From a virus: DNA of 25,135 bases. Under the pieces are notes generated by a model. That model saw nothing but the letters and a program-made list of their open reading frames with translations. It had not been told where the DNA came from and did not search any database. The position numbers and the translations under genes were made by a program. This document shows positions 7,392-14,629 of this stretch, piece by piece; position 1 is the first letter of the stretch, and the number at the start of each line of letters is the position of its first letter. The DNA is taken from the IMG/VR virus record IMGVR_UViG_3300033986_000042, positions 1 through 25,135 of that record; one strand, 5' to 3'.

Positions 7392-8857
7392 TCTTCGTCA
7401 CCGCTTCCGTCGTCTTTCTCGTCGCCTTCATTTCTCACCCCCAGGTCATTATCAAATAAGCCGCTTCCGAATTCCTCCATAGCCTTTTTCCGTTCTTCCT
7501 CAATCCTTGCCAGTTCTTCGTCCGCGTCAGTGACCCACGGGTGATTCTGTATTTGTGTCCGTTTGGAAAGAATTCCTTCGCTGACCCTGATGTTGTTAAT
7601 TACTTCAGTTTCATTGACCGGCATATCGACATTAAAGATAATGTCGAACTGTTCCTTCGTAAAGTCACCCTTGCCGATAAGCTGTAAGTAAACGTCAATG
7701 AACAGCTTCAGACGCTGGAAGGTTTCTTTCAGTTCGGTTCCCAACGCGTCACAGTCAGCGTCCAGGTCCATATAACGGAAATTGATAGCGGTTCCGGAAG
7801 CGTTCCCCAGGTCTGGGTCCTTCGTGTCGACGGCCGAAGCGAAGTCGAATACGTCGCGGCGTTGCTTATCCAGGAAGGCCATAACCGCGTCAATATTAAG
7901 GTCAGCCTGTAGCTTATCAACGCCACCGTCCGAAGTTACCTTGATTGCCAGGTGTTCCTTCAGGTCCTTAATGAATTCGCCCAGATCCTGGCCGCCATAG
8001 TTCTTCAGGATATATATAAACTTCGCCACGTCGCGAAGCACGTCGGCTGTTACGGATGTCTGCCAGTTAATATCGTCGATCAGGTCTTTTACAAAGTAAC
8101 ACAAGGGAAGTTCTTCGTCGTTATATCTTAACCAGGCGATAGGTACTTCTTCCCAGTTATAAGCCTTATTACCGACGACAAAATGGCTTTCGGTATAGTC
8201 GTTTTCTTCGGTGCCGTATTCCTTATCGACCATGAACCTAAAGCCGCCTTCCAGACCGGTAACGAAGCGCTTGACACCGCCAGGATACCAGAATTCGGCC
8301 CGTGTGATTGTGTGTTTGCGGGTCCCGATATAAACTATCTGGTCATAGAAGCGGATAAAAGCGTCAAGTTTTGTCCGTTCAGAATCGCGCCATAAAGGGA
8401 TAATCTCGGTCGAAGGAATAAGCATAAAGGCCAGCTTGCCGTCTTCGTCAAAATAAGGCTGTATCCAGGCAATACCTGATTTAATCGCGTTTTTTCCAAG
8501 ACTTTTAATTTTCTTGCGGAACCTTGCGTCGAATATTTCGCCCAGCGCTTCCGCGTATGCCTTATTACTGGTGTCTACGGTCCAGGGCTTCGAAAGAAGG
8601 TAATTGACCTTTTGGTCCACCAGCTTTTTAAGGATCGGGTGTTCGATTTTACAGTTTGACCGGTTGGCGACGTCGTTCGTCTTCCTCTGGACGTCAGACC
8701 GGTTCCTGTAATACTGTTCAGCTTCGACCATGATCTTGTATTGCTCGGACGACTTGAATTCTTTTATTTCTTCACCGACTATCTGGGCCAGCGACATAGG
8801 GACCTTTTCCGGATCGGAAAGGATCATCTTTATTCGGTCCATCTCGGTTAATGCCAT
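7388..8857 (-). CDS. Portal protein, SPP1 gp6-like
   Basis: A 489-residue protein following the large terminase. It contains the pattern of SPP1-type portals: an N-terminal helix (IVGEEIKEFKSSEQYKIMVE), the EQYYRNRSDVQRK element, then HPILKKLVDQKVNYLLSKPW, a typical wing-domain opening, AWIQPYFDEDGKLAFMLIPS and NWQTSVTADVLRDVAKFIYI in the stem/crown part. The C-terminus is acidic (NEGDEKDDGSGDEE). Twelve copies would form the ring at one capsid vertex through which terminase packs DNA. ATG at 8857 has a GTGAGGTG site ten bases away. Length and order agree with the family. Confidence 0.92.
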   Translation of the reverse strand: MALTEMDRIKMILSDPEKVPMSLAQIVGEEIKEFKSSEQYKIMVEAEQYYRNRSDVQRKTNDVANRSNCKIEHPILKKLVDQKVNYLLSKPWTVDTSNKAYAEALGEIFDARFRKKIKSLGKNAIKSGIAWIQPYFDEDGKLAFMLIPSTEIIPLWRDSERTKLDAFIRFYDQIVYIGTRKHTITRAEFWYPGGVKRFVTGLEGGFRFMVDKEYGTEENDYTESHFVVGNKAYNWEEVPIAWLRYNDEELPLCYFVKDLIDDINWQTSVTADVLRDVAKFIYILKNYGGQDLGEFIKDLKEHLAIKVTSDGGVDKLQADLNIDAVMAFLDKQRRDVFDFASAVDTKDPDLGNASGTAINFRYMDLDADCDALGTELKETFQRLKLFIDVYLQLIGKGDFTKEQFDIIFNVDMPVNETEVINNIRVSEGILSKRTQIQNHPWVTDADEELARIEEERKKAMEEFGSGLFDNDLGVRNEGDEKDDGSGDEE

Positions 8858-8867
8858 GCTTTACACC

Positions 8868-10139
8868 TCACTTCAAAATCTCGATTGCGGAACCACGGCG
8901 AATTCTTTCAACGGAATAGCGAAGGGCGGCCATAGCGTCGTCCATGAATTCGACCGGTTCGTCTATATACAACCCAGTTGTAGGGTCCTTTTTCCACTTC
9001 CATTGTTGAATTTCTTTAAGCGTGTTCACACAGGAAGGGTGAATGTGGATTTTTCGGCCTTTCAGGAAGTCAATCTGGGCCTTAACGCTTCCTTGTTCCT
9101 TCTTAACAGGGTAGGCCCTGAAGCCGGCCTTTTGCCAGGTCCTGATCCTGTCCGGCTCGGCCGAATCGCAGAACATTTCAACCCTGGGGTCAATGTTTGC
9201 TTTGCGGGCCAGGGCGATAATTTCTTCCGTGTCCTTCTCAAAGACGTATAATTCGGACCGGATATAAATTTCGCCGTCCTTGAAGCCAATACCCAGGATC
9301 GCGTTCGCGTGATTGAAACCGAAGTCCTGACCGTAATAAACCGAATCGAAGTATTCTTTTCCGGTGGGGAAGTCGTGAACCTCGAAGTTCGTCAATATCA
9401 GGCCGCCAAGTTCTCCCCATTCGCCCAGGCCATACACGCGATAACCTTCTGGGTCTTCAATCTTCCTGCGCTCCATACGCCGATAATAACCAGGGTCTAT
9501 AAACCGGTTATCCTTATAAGTGGAATGGTTGGTTAAGACCTCCGGATCGGACCTATCAAAATAGCGCGCCTTTATCCAGTGGGTCGCGCTAATGGGGTTG
9601 AAGGTCATTGTTATTTGATAATATAAATTCGGGTTCAGGTCCGACAGATCACCACGAAGACGGTCATCCAATATGTCAACGTCTTCCGCTTCAAGTTCTG
9701 TCGCTTCCTCAATCCATATCCAGGTCAGCTTCCCTTTTTTGAAGGTTATCGACTTAACCTTTTCGCGCTGTCTTTGGTCCTTAACCCCGCGGAATATGAT
9801 TTTGTTTCCGGTAGTTTTGCATTCCAGGGATAAAGGGTTAAGGGTTATCTTCCAGATTTTCGGCGCGTGATTGCCGAACATTCTGTAAATGGCCGCCTGA
9901 AGTTCTGCAAAGGTACTATCGCGGTTAGTTTCCTCGACCTTACGAACAACAAGAAGGTTGGCGCCTTCATAGGCCGGATCAGATAATTTCGCGATATAGT
10001 CCTGGGCCACGTTGACCGATTTTCCGGAACCGGCAGAACCTTTTAATATACGGTAGCGGCCGCGCCACTCATTAACCGGTTTGAATATAGGGTTAAATTT
10101 TGCCTTTGTTATTACCTTAACCTTCGTCGCCGTAGTCAT
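8868..10139 (-). CDS. terL: Terminase large subunit
   Basis: A 423-residue packaging motor. The ATPase part has Walker A GSAGSGKS at residues 34-41, Walker B in LTWIWIEEATELE (about 138-150) and a coupling motif in YYQITMTFNP. The nuclease part has an Asp in YYGQDFGFNHANAILGIG, a second in FCDSAEPDRI, and a C-terminal DDAMAALRYSVERI, all positions expected for the RNase H-like fold. It resembles PBSX/SPP1-type terminases. The ATG at 10139 lies inside the end of the small terminase gene (23-base overlap), with GGTGGTGA as ribosome site, so the two are translated together. It cuts concatemers and drives DNA into the procapsid through the portal. Confidence 0.95.
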   Translation of the reverse strand: MTTATKVKVITKAKFNPIFKPVNEWRGRYRILKGSAGSGKSVNVAQDYIAKLSDPAYEGANLLVVRKVEETNRDSTFAELQAAIYRMFGNHAPKIWKITLNPLSLECKTTGNKIIFRGVKDQRQREKVKSITFKKGKLTWIWIEEATELEAEDVDILDDRLRGDLSDLNPNLYYQITMTFNPISATHWIKARYFDRSDPEVLTNHSTYKDNRFIDPGYYRRMERRKIEDPEGYRVYGLGEWGELGGLILTNFEVHDFPTGKEYFDSVYYGQDFGFNHANAILGIGFKDGEIYIRSELYVFEKDTEEIIALARKANIDPRVEMFCDSAEPDRIRTWQKAGFRAYPVKKEQGSVKAQIDFLKGRKIHIHPSCVNTLKEIQQWKWKKDPTTGLYIDEPVEFMDDAMAALRYSVERIRRGSAIEILK

Positions 10140-10617
10140 AGTTAATCACCACTGTAACGGGGACGTTGGATTCAGGATCGTTATTGAACATTCCCAGATG
10201 TTTACCCAGCAGTTCAAGGGCCTTCAGCTTATCACACATTCGGATTTCGCGTTCCACACCTTCGCCGGCGTCCGTTGGTATGGTTTTAACCCTTACCGAA
10301 GCAATGGCCGCGGTATCATCTTCGGACGCGTTTTCCGATAGGGTGGCACTATCGAAGTTAATCACGTCGGCCGCGTTCACAAAGGCAATTCGGGCAAGTT
10401 CACGGACCACACGATCCGCATTTATCCCAGTTCTTTTCGAACGCTCGGCCAGCGCTTCATCTACGCGCGCGCGAATGTGGGGTTTTGTCAGGTTTTCACT
10501 TCCTATGTCCCTTGCGCTGTTAGGACTGTAACCGGCCCGAATCGCGGCTTGTGTCGCGTTCAGGTCGATAAGGTATTCCTCGACAAACCGTTTTTGCTTC
10601 GCGGTTAACTTCGCCAC
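10117..10617 (-). CDS. terS: Terminase small subunit
   Basis: A 166-residue protein of the Terminase_2 family. The opening LTAKQKRFVEEYLIDLNATQ, followed by AAIRAGYSPNSARDIGSENL, is the signature of the DNA-binding N-terminal domain (HTH, about residues 5-55) of SPP1/PBSX-type small terminases. The central part is the oligomerization region, and the C-terminal VTVVINYDYGDEG should contact the large subunit. Start is GTG at 10617 with GGTGA six bases away; an overlapping ATG three codons upstream is in another frame. It recognises the packaging site on phage DNA. It is the first gene of the late operon after the spacer at 10618-10802. Confidence 0.92.
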   Translation of the reverse strand: MAKLTAKQKRFVEEYLIDLNATQAAIRAGYSPNSARDIGSENLTKPHIRARVDEALAERSKRTGINADRVVRELARIAFVNAADVINFDSATLSENASEDDTAAIASVRVKTIPTDAGEGVEREIRMCDKLKALELLGKHLGMFNNDPESNVPVTVVINYDYGDEG

Positions 10618-10651
10618 GATTCATCACCGACCTTTCATATATTTTCACGCT

Positions 10652-10698
10652 GGGAAACAGAAAAAGACGCCTGTTTAAGACTTCTTCTTCGGTTTCCC
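10652..10698 (-). terminator. Long hairpin in late leader; possible terminator/attenuator
   Basis: On the minus strand GGGAAAC and GTTTCCC pair perfectly at the outside (10698-10692 and 10658-10652), and AGAAGAAG pairs with CTTTTTCT inside after a three-base bulge. The inner part can also fold as a shorter hairpin (AAGAAGTC with GGCGTCTT) followed by TTT, which looks like a weak intrinsic terminator. It lies between the late activator gene and the small terminase gene. Confidence 0.5.
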
Positions 10699-10712
10699 TA
10701 TATTAAAGGAGG

Positions 10713-10730
10713 GGGGACCGACCAGTCCCC
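10713..10730 (-). other. Perfect GGGGAC/GTCCCC hairpin near late transcript start
   Basis: Arms GGGGAC and GTCCCC pair around a six-base loop. No T tract follows on the minus strand, so this is not an ordinary terminator. It would be at or just after the 5' end of a transcript from the candidate promoter at 10737-10766, where such stems commonly protect mRNA. Confidence 0.45.
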
Positions 10731-10736
10731 AGGATA

Positions 10737-10766
10737 ATATTACCATAGGGGTTTTTATAGGAACAA
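10737..10766 (-). promoter_or_regulatory. Candidate late promoter
   Basis: On the minus strand a -35-like TTGTTC (10766-10761) and a -10-like TAATAT (10742-10737) are 18 bases apart, placing the start near 10730. It lies just after the late activator gene and before the terminase genes, where ArpU/RinA-type regulators act in related phages. The -35 match is partial (TTG kept), as expected if an activator is needed. Confidence 0.45.
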
Positions 10767-10777
10767 TGGCGTATAAC

Positions 10778-10805
10778 TGCATACACTTGCAATCATTTGC
10801 AATCA
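10778..10805. repeat. Three phased TGCA decamers, candidate activator site
   Basis: TGCA occurs at 10778, 10788 and 10798, exactly one helical turn apart. The second and third units share TTGCAATCA (10787-10795 and 10797-10805). The array lies about 12-40 bases upstream of the -35 element of the candidate late promoter, overlapping the last codon of the late activator gene. Confidence 0.5.
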
Positions 10806-11318
10806 AATTTTAACGCATTTTTCTTCATTCGCCGGAAGCCTGTTCTTTTCAGTATGCCAGAACCTTTTGACCAGGGAAGTAATTGCGGCTTTTCTTCTTC
10901 TGGCTATAGTCGAAACGTCGACGTTAAGAATTTCGGCCGCTTCCTCATAAGTGCGTTTCGGATAATAAAGGGTAAGTAAAACACATTTTGACTTCGTGTC
11001 CAGGCTTAAAATGTTATGATAGACCGCTTCTATCTGACGCCTTCGTTCTTCAAGTGCGGCGATATTTCTTTCCGCTCTTTTTCGCCTGCGTTCAATCGCT
11101 TCGACAATGTGAACCATTTTGCCGTCCGGATCGGAAGTGGTCTGAACGCGGACGTCGTCATATTTGATTGACGGGTAGGCCCTGGCCCTTATACTTTCCA
11201 GGTCCGCTTCCAGCGCGGCGCGTTCTGCTTCGATCTGCGCGTCTATGGTCATAATCTCCTGGTCGTGGTTCTGAAGTATGTCTTCAATGTTTCTACGGAT
11301 TCGTCTTTCTGCGTCCAC
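10803..11318 (-). CDS. Late transcription regulator, ArpU/RinA-like sigma-70 region 4 HTH
   Basis: A 171-residue protein as the last gene before the terminases. The first 100 residues are coiled coil (DAQIEAERAALEADLESIRA, later IERRRKRAERNIAALEERRR). The C-terminal part, LDTKSKCVLLTLYYPKRTYE followed by EAAEILNVDVSTIARRRKAA, is a region-4-like HTH with the recognition helix near VSTIARRRKAAI (about residues 135-147). Phage late activators of the ArpU/RinA type have this layout and this place. GTG at 11318 has GGGAGGG seven bases upstream. I infer that it turns on the promoter right behind its own 3' end. An alternative is a general sigma-like regulator without that target. Confidence 0.75.
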   Translation of the reverse strand: MDAERRIRRNIEDILQNHDQEIMTIDAQIEAERAALEADLESIRARAYPSIKYDDVRVQTTSDPDGKMVHIVEAIERRRKRAERNIAALEERRRQIEAVYHNILSLDTKSKCVLLTLYYPKRTYEEAAEILNVDVSTIARRRKAAITSLVKRFWHTEKNRLPANEEKCVKI

Positions 11319-11348
11319 GTCGATTCCCTCCCTTCTCCGGCCGGCCCG

Positions 11349-11741
11349 TTAAAAGGGGCAATCTTCGTCCATGTCCACAGGTATAAAATCACCGCTTGCG
11401 ATAGCGTCTTCGACAGGACTTTCAGGCTGATTATCTCTTTTGGATTCGGCGAAGTAGACTGAATCGGCGATAACCTCGACTTCGCGGTGTTTCTTGCCGC
11501 TGTCGTCTTCCCAGGTCCGCGTTTGAATGCTTCCGACCAGGGCGATCCTGGAACCCTTCTGAAAGTAGTTCGCGCAAAATTCGGCTGTGTTGCGCCAGGC
11601 AATCACCCTTATATAGTCTGTTTTATCTCTACTGAAACGCCTGTCCACAGCCAGCGTAAAGGAACAGACCGGCGTTCCCTGTTGAGTATATCTCAATTCA
11701 GGATCACGGACAAGGCGTCCCAGAAGTTGACATTGATTCAT
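11349..11741 (-). CDS. ssb: Single-stranded DNA-binding protein
   Basis: A 130-residue OB-fold SSB. It shows MNQCQLLGRLVRDPELRYTQ, then FTLAVDRRFSRDKTDYIRVI, a WRNTAEFCANYFQKGSRIAL core and VEVIADSVYFAE, all standard SSB blocks, and ends DEDCPF, the acidic tip that binds replication and repair partners. I chose the ATG at 11741 over an in-frame ATG five codons earlier because the GGGAGG ribosome site lies between them, seven bases before 11741. It coats single strands made during phage replication and should cooperate with the annealing protein and helicase loader upstream in the operon. Confidence 0.95.
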   Translation of the reverse strand: MNQCQLLGRLVRDPELRYTQQGTPVCSFTLAVDRRFSRDKTDYIRVIAWRNTAEFCANYFQKGSRIALVGSIQTRTWEDDSGKKHREVEVIADSVYFAESKRDNQPESPVEDAIASGDFIPVDMDEDCPF

Positions 11742-11770
11742 TCGATTTCCTCCCATCTTCTAAAAGCGTT

Positions 11771-12715
11771 TTATTTGCCTTTTAAGGGCTTCGTTTTTGC
11801 TCGGTAATATATTTGTCGTCCTCGGTTGTTTTCGTCTCTCCTGTGGCGTCCTGTGCGCCCAGGATTGAAAATATTTCTGTGCTTATACCTGTGCTTTACG
11901 GTTATCAAATAAGTTTCCCTGACCAATTCCAGAAGCGCCCCTGATAACTGGTTAATCTGCTGGATTTCGTTTATCATGCTTTGGGTCAATCCTCCGGACC
12001 GCTTCATCTGTTCAATGGCTTCCAGACACCTTTCGCCCTTGTTGTAGTATGAAGTAACACCCAGGGCCTGACATATCTTCGAAAGAACCCTGTCGGCCCG
12101 TTCTTCGTCCTTTTCGATATAGTCCAGGCGTTCGGCCTTTCGCCGTAGTTCATACATTTCGCTTTCAAGTTTCCGGCTTACCAAGCGTCCGATTTCCCGC
12201 ATATTTGCCTTATCTTCCAGGTACATTTTGCAAAGTTCAAGGCGTTCGTTCGGTAATAGCCTTTCATGGCGTGGATAGTTCTTTTCCGCCCTGTGTAGCG
12301 CTCCAATGTATGTAAACATCAGATATTTGAACATTTCGACGGGCGGTTCTATATCACGCCAGGGCGCCTTTTTAATGGTCCTGATTCCGCCTTTCGAATT
12401 CATAACCACCAGGCCGCAAACGTCGGGTATTTCCTCAACGTCGCAAACGCCAGGCGCAACGGCAAAATAAAGCTGGTTGCACATTGGAAGATAAGCGCGC
12501 CACTTTTCATCACGAAGGAAGTCTGACCGGCTGACCTTTATTTCGTAACCGGTGATCCCGAAGCGTGTCCAGGATATTTTTATCGCCAGCGCGTCGATCT
12601 TGCTATGGTGCGCCACTGTTTGCGTCGGACCGTTCTTAACCTCCGTAAAAAACATATCTTCCTTATGTCGCTTCGCCAGGGCCTTTGTTATATCCCTGGC
12701 CGTTATTTTCTGCAT
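11771..12715 (-). CDS. MmcB-like PD-(D/E)XK protein
   Basis: A 314-residue protein whose N-terminal part resembles MmcB-family DNA repair proteins: HSKIDALAIKISW with D41, then GYEIKVSRSDFLRDEKW with E58 and K60, and NQLYFAVAPG. This is the D...ExK layout of a PD-(D/E)XK nuclease-like fold. The C-terminal half is helical with a coiled coil (SRKLESEMYELRRKAERLDY) and a basic tail (NPGRTGRHRRDENNRGRQ). I place the start at ATG 12715, preceded by GGTGGT seven bases away, rather than a frame opening further upstream that lacks a ribosome site. It overlaps the end of the methyltransferase gene. It may process DNA ends or act with the neighbouring methylase; that is inferred. Confidence 0.7.
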   Translation of the reverse strand: MQKITARDITKALAKRHKEDMFFTEVKNGPTQTVAHHSKIDALAIKISWTRFGITGYEIKVSRSDFLRDEKWRAYLPMCNQLYFAVAPGVCDVEEIPDVCGLVVMNSKGGIRTIKKAPWRDIEPPVEMFKYLMFTYIGALHRAEKNYPRHERLLPNERLELCKMYLEDKANMREIGRLVSRKLESEMYELRRKAERLDYIEKDEERADRVLSKICQALGVTSYYNKGERCLEAIEQMKRSGGLTQSMINEIQQINQLSGALLELVRETYLITVKHRYKHRNIFNPGRTGRHRRDENNRGRQIYYRAKTKPLKGK

Positions 12716-13278
12716 ATATAACACCACCTTCGATTTCGTCGCCCCATGCGTCCCAACCAGGCGCCGCATTTCTGGCGAACAGTTCTATCATAGTACCCCC
12801 CCCCGCATAGCTGGACGATCCTATCGCGGACAACGGCCGGCTTTTCGCTGTGTCTTCCGACAGGTTCGTCTATTATGCTATGGACTGCTTTAGAAACGCG
12901 TTTTGGCCGTCCTTTTGTTGCAAGAAGACAGACTTCGGCGTTTGCTCTGGTCCAGCTTCCCAGACCCCAAAACCAGCCAGGGGATTTTTTATTCCTCTTT
13001 ACCCATACAAACGCCGCGGTCTTATACTTGAAACCCCAACGACGGATTGTTTCCAGGCCGATTTCAAGGTTAGGAAATGTCACCCATAGAAACAGAATGC
13101 AGTTTTCGGCCGCTATGTCCTGGACAGGAAGGTTATATATTTCTTCTGGCTTCATGGTCTTATAGTGCTTCGCGGCCGGACCATTTCCGGTCCCGTCATA
13201 AAGCCTATAAGACCAGGGCGGGTCCGCGTAAATAACATCATATTTCTTCTGCGGGAACGGGATCATGTGCTTACACAT
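12703..13278 (-). CDS. MT-A70 family adenine DNA methyltransferase, C-terminus shifted at a G9 tract
   Basis: The product has the DPPW catalytic motif at residues 19-22 (VIYADPPWSY), then NCILFLWVTFPNLEIGLETI and KYKTAAFVWVKRNKKSPGWF, the conserved blocks of MT-A70 phage methylases (N6-adenine; the fold also occurs in RNA methylases). At codon 159 the frame enters a run of nine Gs and continues with an unlike sequence to a stop at 12703. With eight Gs it would read TMIELFARNAAPGWDAWGDE and end at 12663, which is the family's normal C-terminus (ELFAR...PGWD.WG). So the gene is either shifted by a real insertion, switchable by slippage, or misread in sequencing. ATG at 13278 has AGGA close by. 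Likely role: protect phage DNA from host restriction or mark it. Confidence 0.85.
   Translation of the reverse strand: MCKHMIPFPQKKYDVIYADPPWSYRLYDGTGNGPAAKHYKTMKPEEIYNLPVQDIAAENCILFLWVTFPNLEIGLETIRRWGFKYKTAAFVWVKRNKKSPGWFWGLGSWTRANAEVCLLATKGRPKRVSKAVHSIIDEPVGRHSEKPAVVRDRIVQLCGGGYYDRTVRQKCGAWLGRMGRRNRRWCYICRK
12796..12804. repeat. G9/C9 homopolymer tract in methyltransferase gene
   Basis: Nine C on the plus strand, hence nine G in the coding strand. Loss of one G restores the conserved end of the MT-A70 protein (204 residues instead of 191). I noticed no longer G/C run in the window. Confidence 0.95.
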
Positions 13279-13544
13279 CTTTCCTGGGCGGCTCTGGCCG
13301 CCATGATCTCCATTGACCGAATAAGGGTATATTCTGAAAATGCCATTTCGCGGACTGTGTCGGCCGTTAGCAGGACCAGGTATCCGTCGTCGTAACCGTC
13401 TTCACCATACTTCCGGCCTTCGCGCTCATTTGCCAGGTCCAGTTTACGGCGTGCGTATTTTTCGGCCTTTTGGAAGAAGACGGGACATATTTCAGTCCCG
13501 ACTTCTTTTTCGACCCTGGCTTTAAGTTCAGAAGTCGTTATCAT
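13263..13544 (-). CDS. Conserved phage protein of unknown function, 93 residues
   Basis: I do not recognise a named family. The protein is helical and charged: MITTSELKARVEKEVGTEIC, then FFQKAEKYARRKLDLANERE, an acidic DGYDDGYLVLL turn and AFSEYTLIRSMEIMAARAAQ. No membrane segment or metal motif is seen. It has a good ribosome site (GGAGG nine bases before ATG 13544), overlaps the DUF6273 gene by 17 bases at its start and the methyltransferase gene by 16 bases at its end, so it is a true operon member. Its place between the resolvase group and the methylase suggests an accessory role in DNA metabolism, which is only a guess. Confidence 0.75.
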   Translation of the reverse strand: MITTSELKARVEKEVGTEICPVFFQKAEKYARRKLDLANEREGRKYGEDGYDDGYLVLLTADTVREMAFSEYTLIRSMEIMAARAAQERCVST

Positions 13545-14220
13545 CTTCGATAACCTCCTTTTCCGTGCCTATTCGCCTGAACAGTTCTTCCACAAGCTGG
13601 CGCGTTGTGAAGCCTTCAAGCAAGGCGAAAGGGGAAAGGTCGACTTCGTCTTCTTCCAGTTCGACTTCGATTTCAGATTCCACATAAAAAGCCGGCCGAA
13701 CGCCCCTGTAGCCGCCGTACGCGTTGTGGTCGCTCAGCGTGCCGTCCGTGTCGACAAACCGCGCGTCGTACGAATAGCCGGCGTTCGGGGTTATAAGCCA
13801 CCACCAGTCGTCCAGGTCAAGAAGTCCCTGTTCGCTGTACTTCCTGAACATGGCTTCAGTTAGCAGGCCGATTTTATCTGTTACGCTTCCGTAAGTGTTA
13901 TTTCCGGCGCTGTCGGTCAGGTCCCATACTGCCGGAATGATGTTTTCCGACAGGATCGGGCCGCCGGATTCGTCGAAACTATTCAGGAAGTCACGGTTCA
14001 GATCGGCACGAAGGGTGCTTGTCCGCCAATTATTAGCTTTCCAGTCTTCAGGCCGGTTCAGCTTAAATGGCTGACAAGTGAATGGCCGGTCGGCGATACA
14101 TTCATCAGTTATCACCAGGGTTTTACCGTCTGCAAAATGTTCCAGAACTCTAACGGCCACGGGGCCGGCATTGTAAACAGTACCAGGTTTCAGGTACTTA
14201 ATTTTTACCTTTACGCTCAT
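13528..14220 (-). CDS. DUF6273-domain protein
   Basis: A 230-residue protein. The first 130 residues hold KPGTVYNAGPVAVRVLEHFA, NNWRTSTLRADLNRDFLNSF and DLTDSAGNNTYGSVTDKIGL; then come LDDWWWLITPNAGYSYDARF and NAYGGYRGVRPAFYVESEIE, which is the W-W-L-x-(S/T)-P ... GVRPAF pattern of DUF6273, a domain of C-type-lectin/FGE-like look. The last 50 residues are acidic and helical. ATG at 14220 is preferred to the one at 14241, because AAGGAGG lies between them. DUF6273 proteins are common in gut Firmicutes and their phages, with no established role. Finding one between RusA and small DNA-metabolism genes is odd. Confidence 0.75.
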   Translation of the reverse strand: MSVKVKIKYLKPGTVYNAGPVAVRVLEHFADGKTLVITDECIADRPFTCQPFKLNRPEDWKANNWRTSTLRADLNRDFLNSFDESGGPILSENIIPAVWDLTDSAGNNTYGSVTDKIGLLTEAMFRKYSEQGLLDLDDWWWLITPNAGYSYDARFVDTDGTLSDHNAYGGYRGVRPAFYVESEIEVELEEDEVDLSPFALLEGFTTRQLVEELFRRIGTEKEVIEDDNDF

Positions 14221-14629
14221 AACAAGGTTTACCTCCTTCATAATCTTCGATTACCACTTCAACCCGTGGATTTTTGGGGTCTACGGCGAAGCTGTCTGTA
14301 AAATATTCAATGTGTTTCCAGCCGTCATTTTCCAGGACGCCCATCTGGACAAGGCTGTCCTGAATAAATTTCTTTGCAAAGGCAATATTATCTTTATCAC
14401 GCCTTTTGTTAGGCTCTATCCAGGTGTAATGTATAACCACCGGTCCGGTGAAGCGGACGCCGCGAAGCTGGGATTTTATCATAAAGCCGATAACGTGTTC
14501 AGCTTGCTTCTTCATAGACGCCGCTTTGTACTTGCCTTTTTTGCCGCGTTCGGCTTCGATATATTCGTTCAAACCTGGCAGAAGGCCAGGGATAGTCAGT
14601 TTACAGCGCAATTCTTCACACCCTTTCAT
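14198..14629 (-). CDS. rusA: RusA-like Holliday junction resolvase
   Basis: A 143-residue protein with the RusA signature KRRDKDNIAFAKKFIQDSLV and GVLENDGWKHIEY. The acidic residues D78 and D80 (in RDKDN), D91 and D102 agree with the metal-binding set of RusA, and K85-K87 lie at the basic position. The N-terminal strand LTIPGLLPGLNEYIEAERG is also typical. It would cut four-way junctions made in replication and recombination before packaging. The ATG overlaps the helicase loader stop (ATGA); a TTG six codons in, behind GGGTGTGA, is an alternative start. It is close to the usual 120-140 residues. Confidence 0.88.
   Translation of the reverse strand: MKGCEELRCKLTIPGLLPGLNEYIEAERGKKGKYKAASMKKQAEHVIGFMIKSQLRGVRFTGPVVIHYTWIEPNKRRDKDNIAFAKKFIQDSLVQMGVLENDGWKHIEYFTDSFAVDPKNPRVEVVIEDYEGGKPCYERKGKN

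Noticed and set aside
10713-10730. Terminator for the plus strand
   Set aside because: No T tract follows on either strand, and no plus-strand gene precedes it.
11249-11602. 117-codon minus-strand frame over the SSB 3' part
   Set aside because: Same strand as SSB but a shifted frame over clear SSB sequence; Pro/Arg-rich translation without pattern.
13528-14220. Diversity-generating retroelement target
   Set aside because: The lectin-like pattern suggested it, but no reverse transcriptase or template repeat is present in the window.
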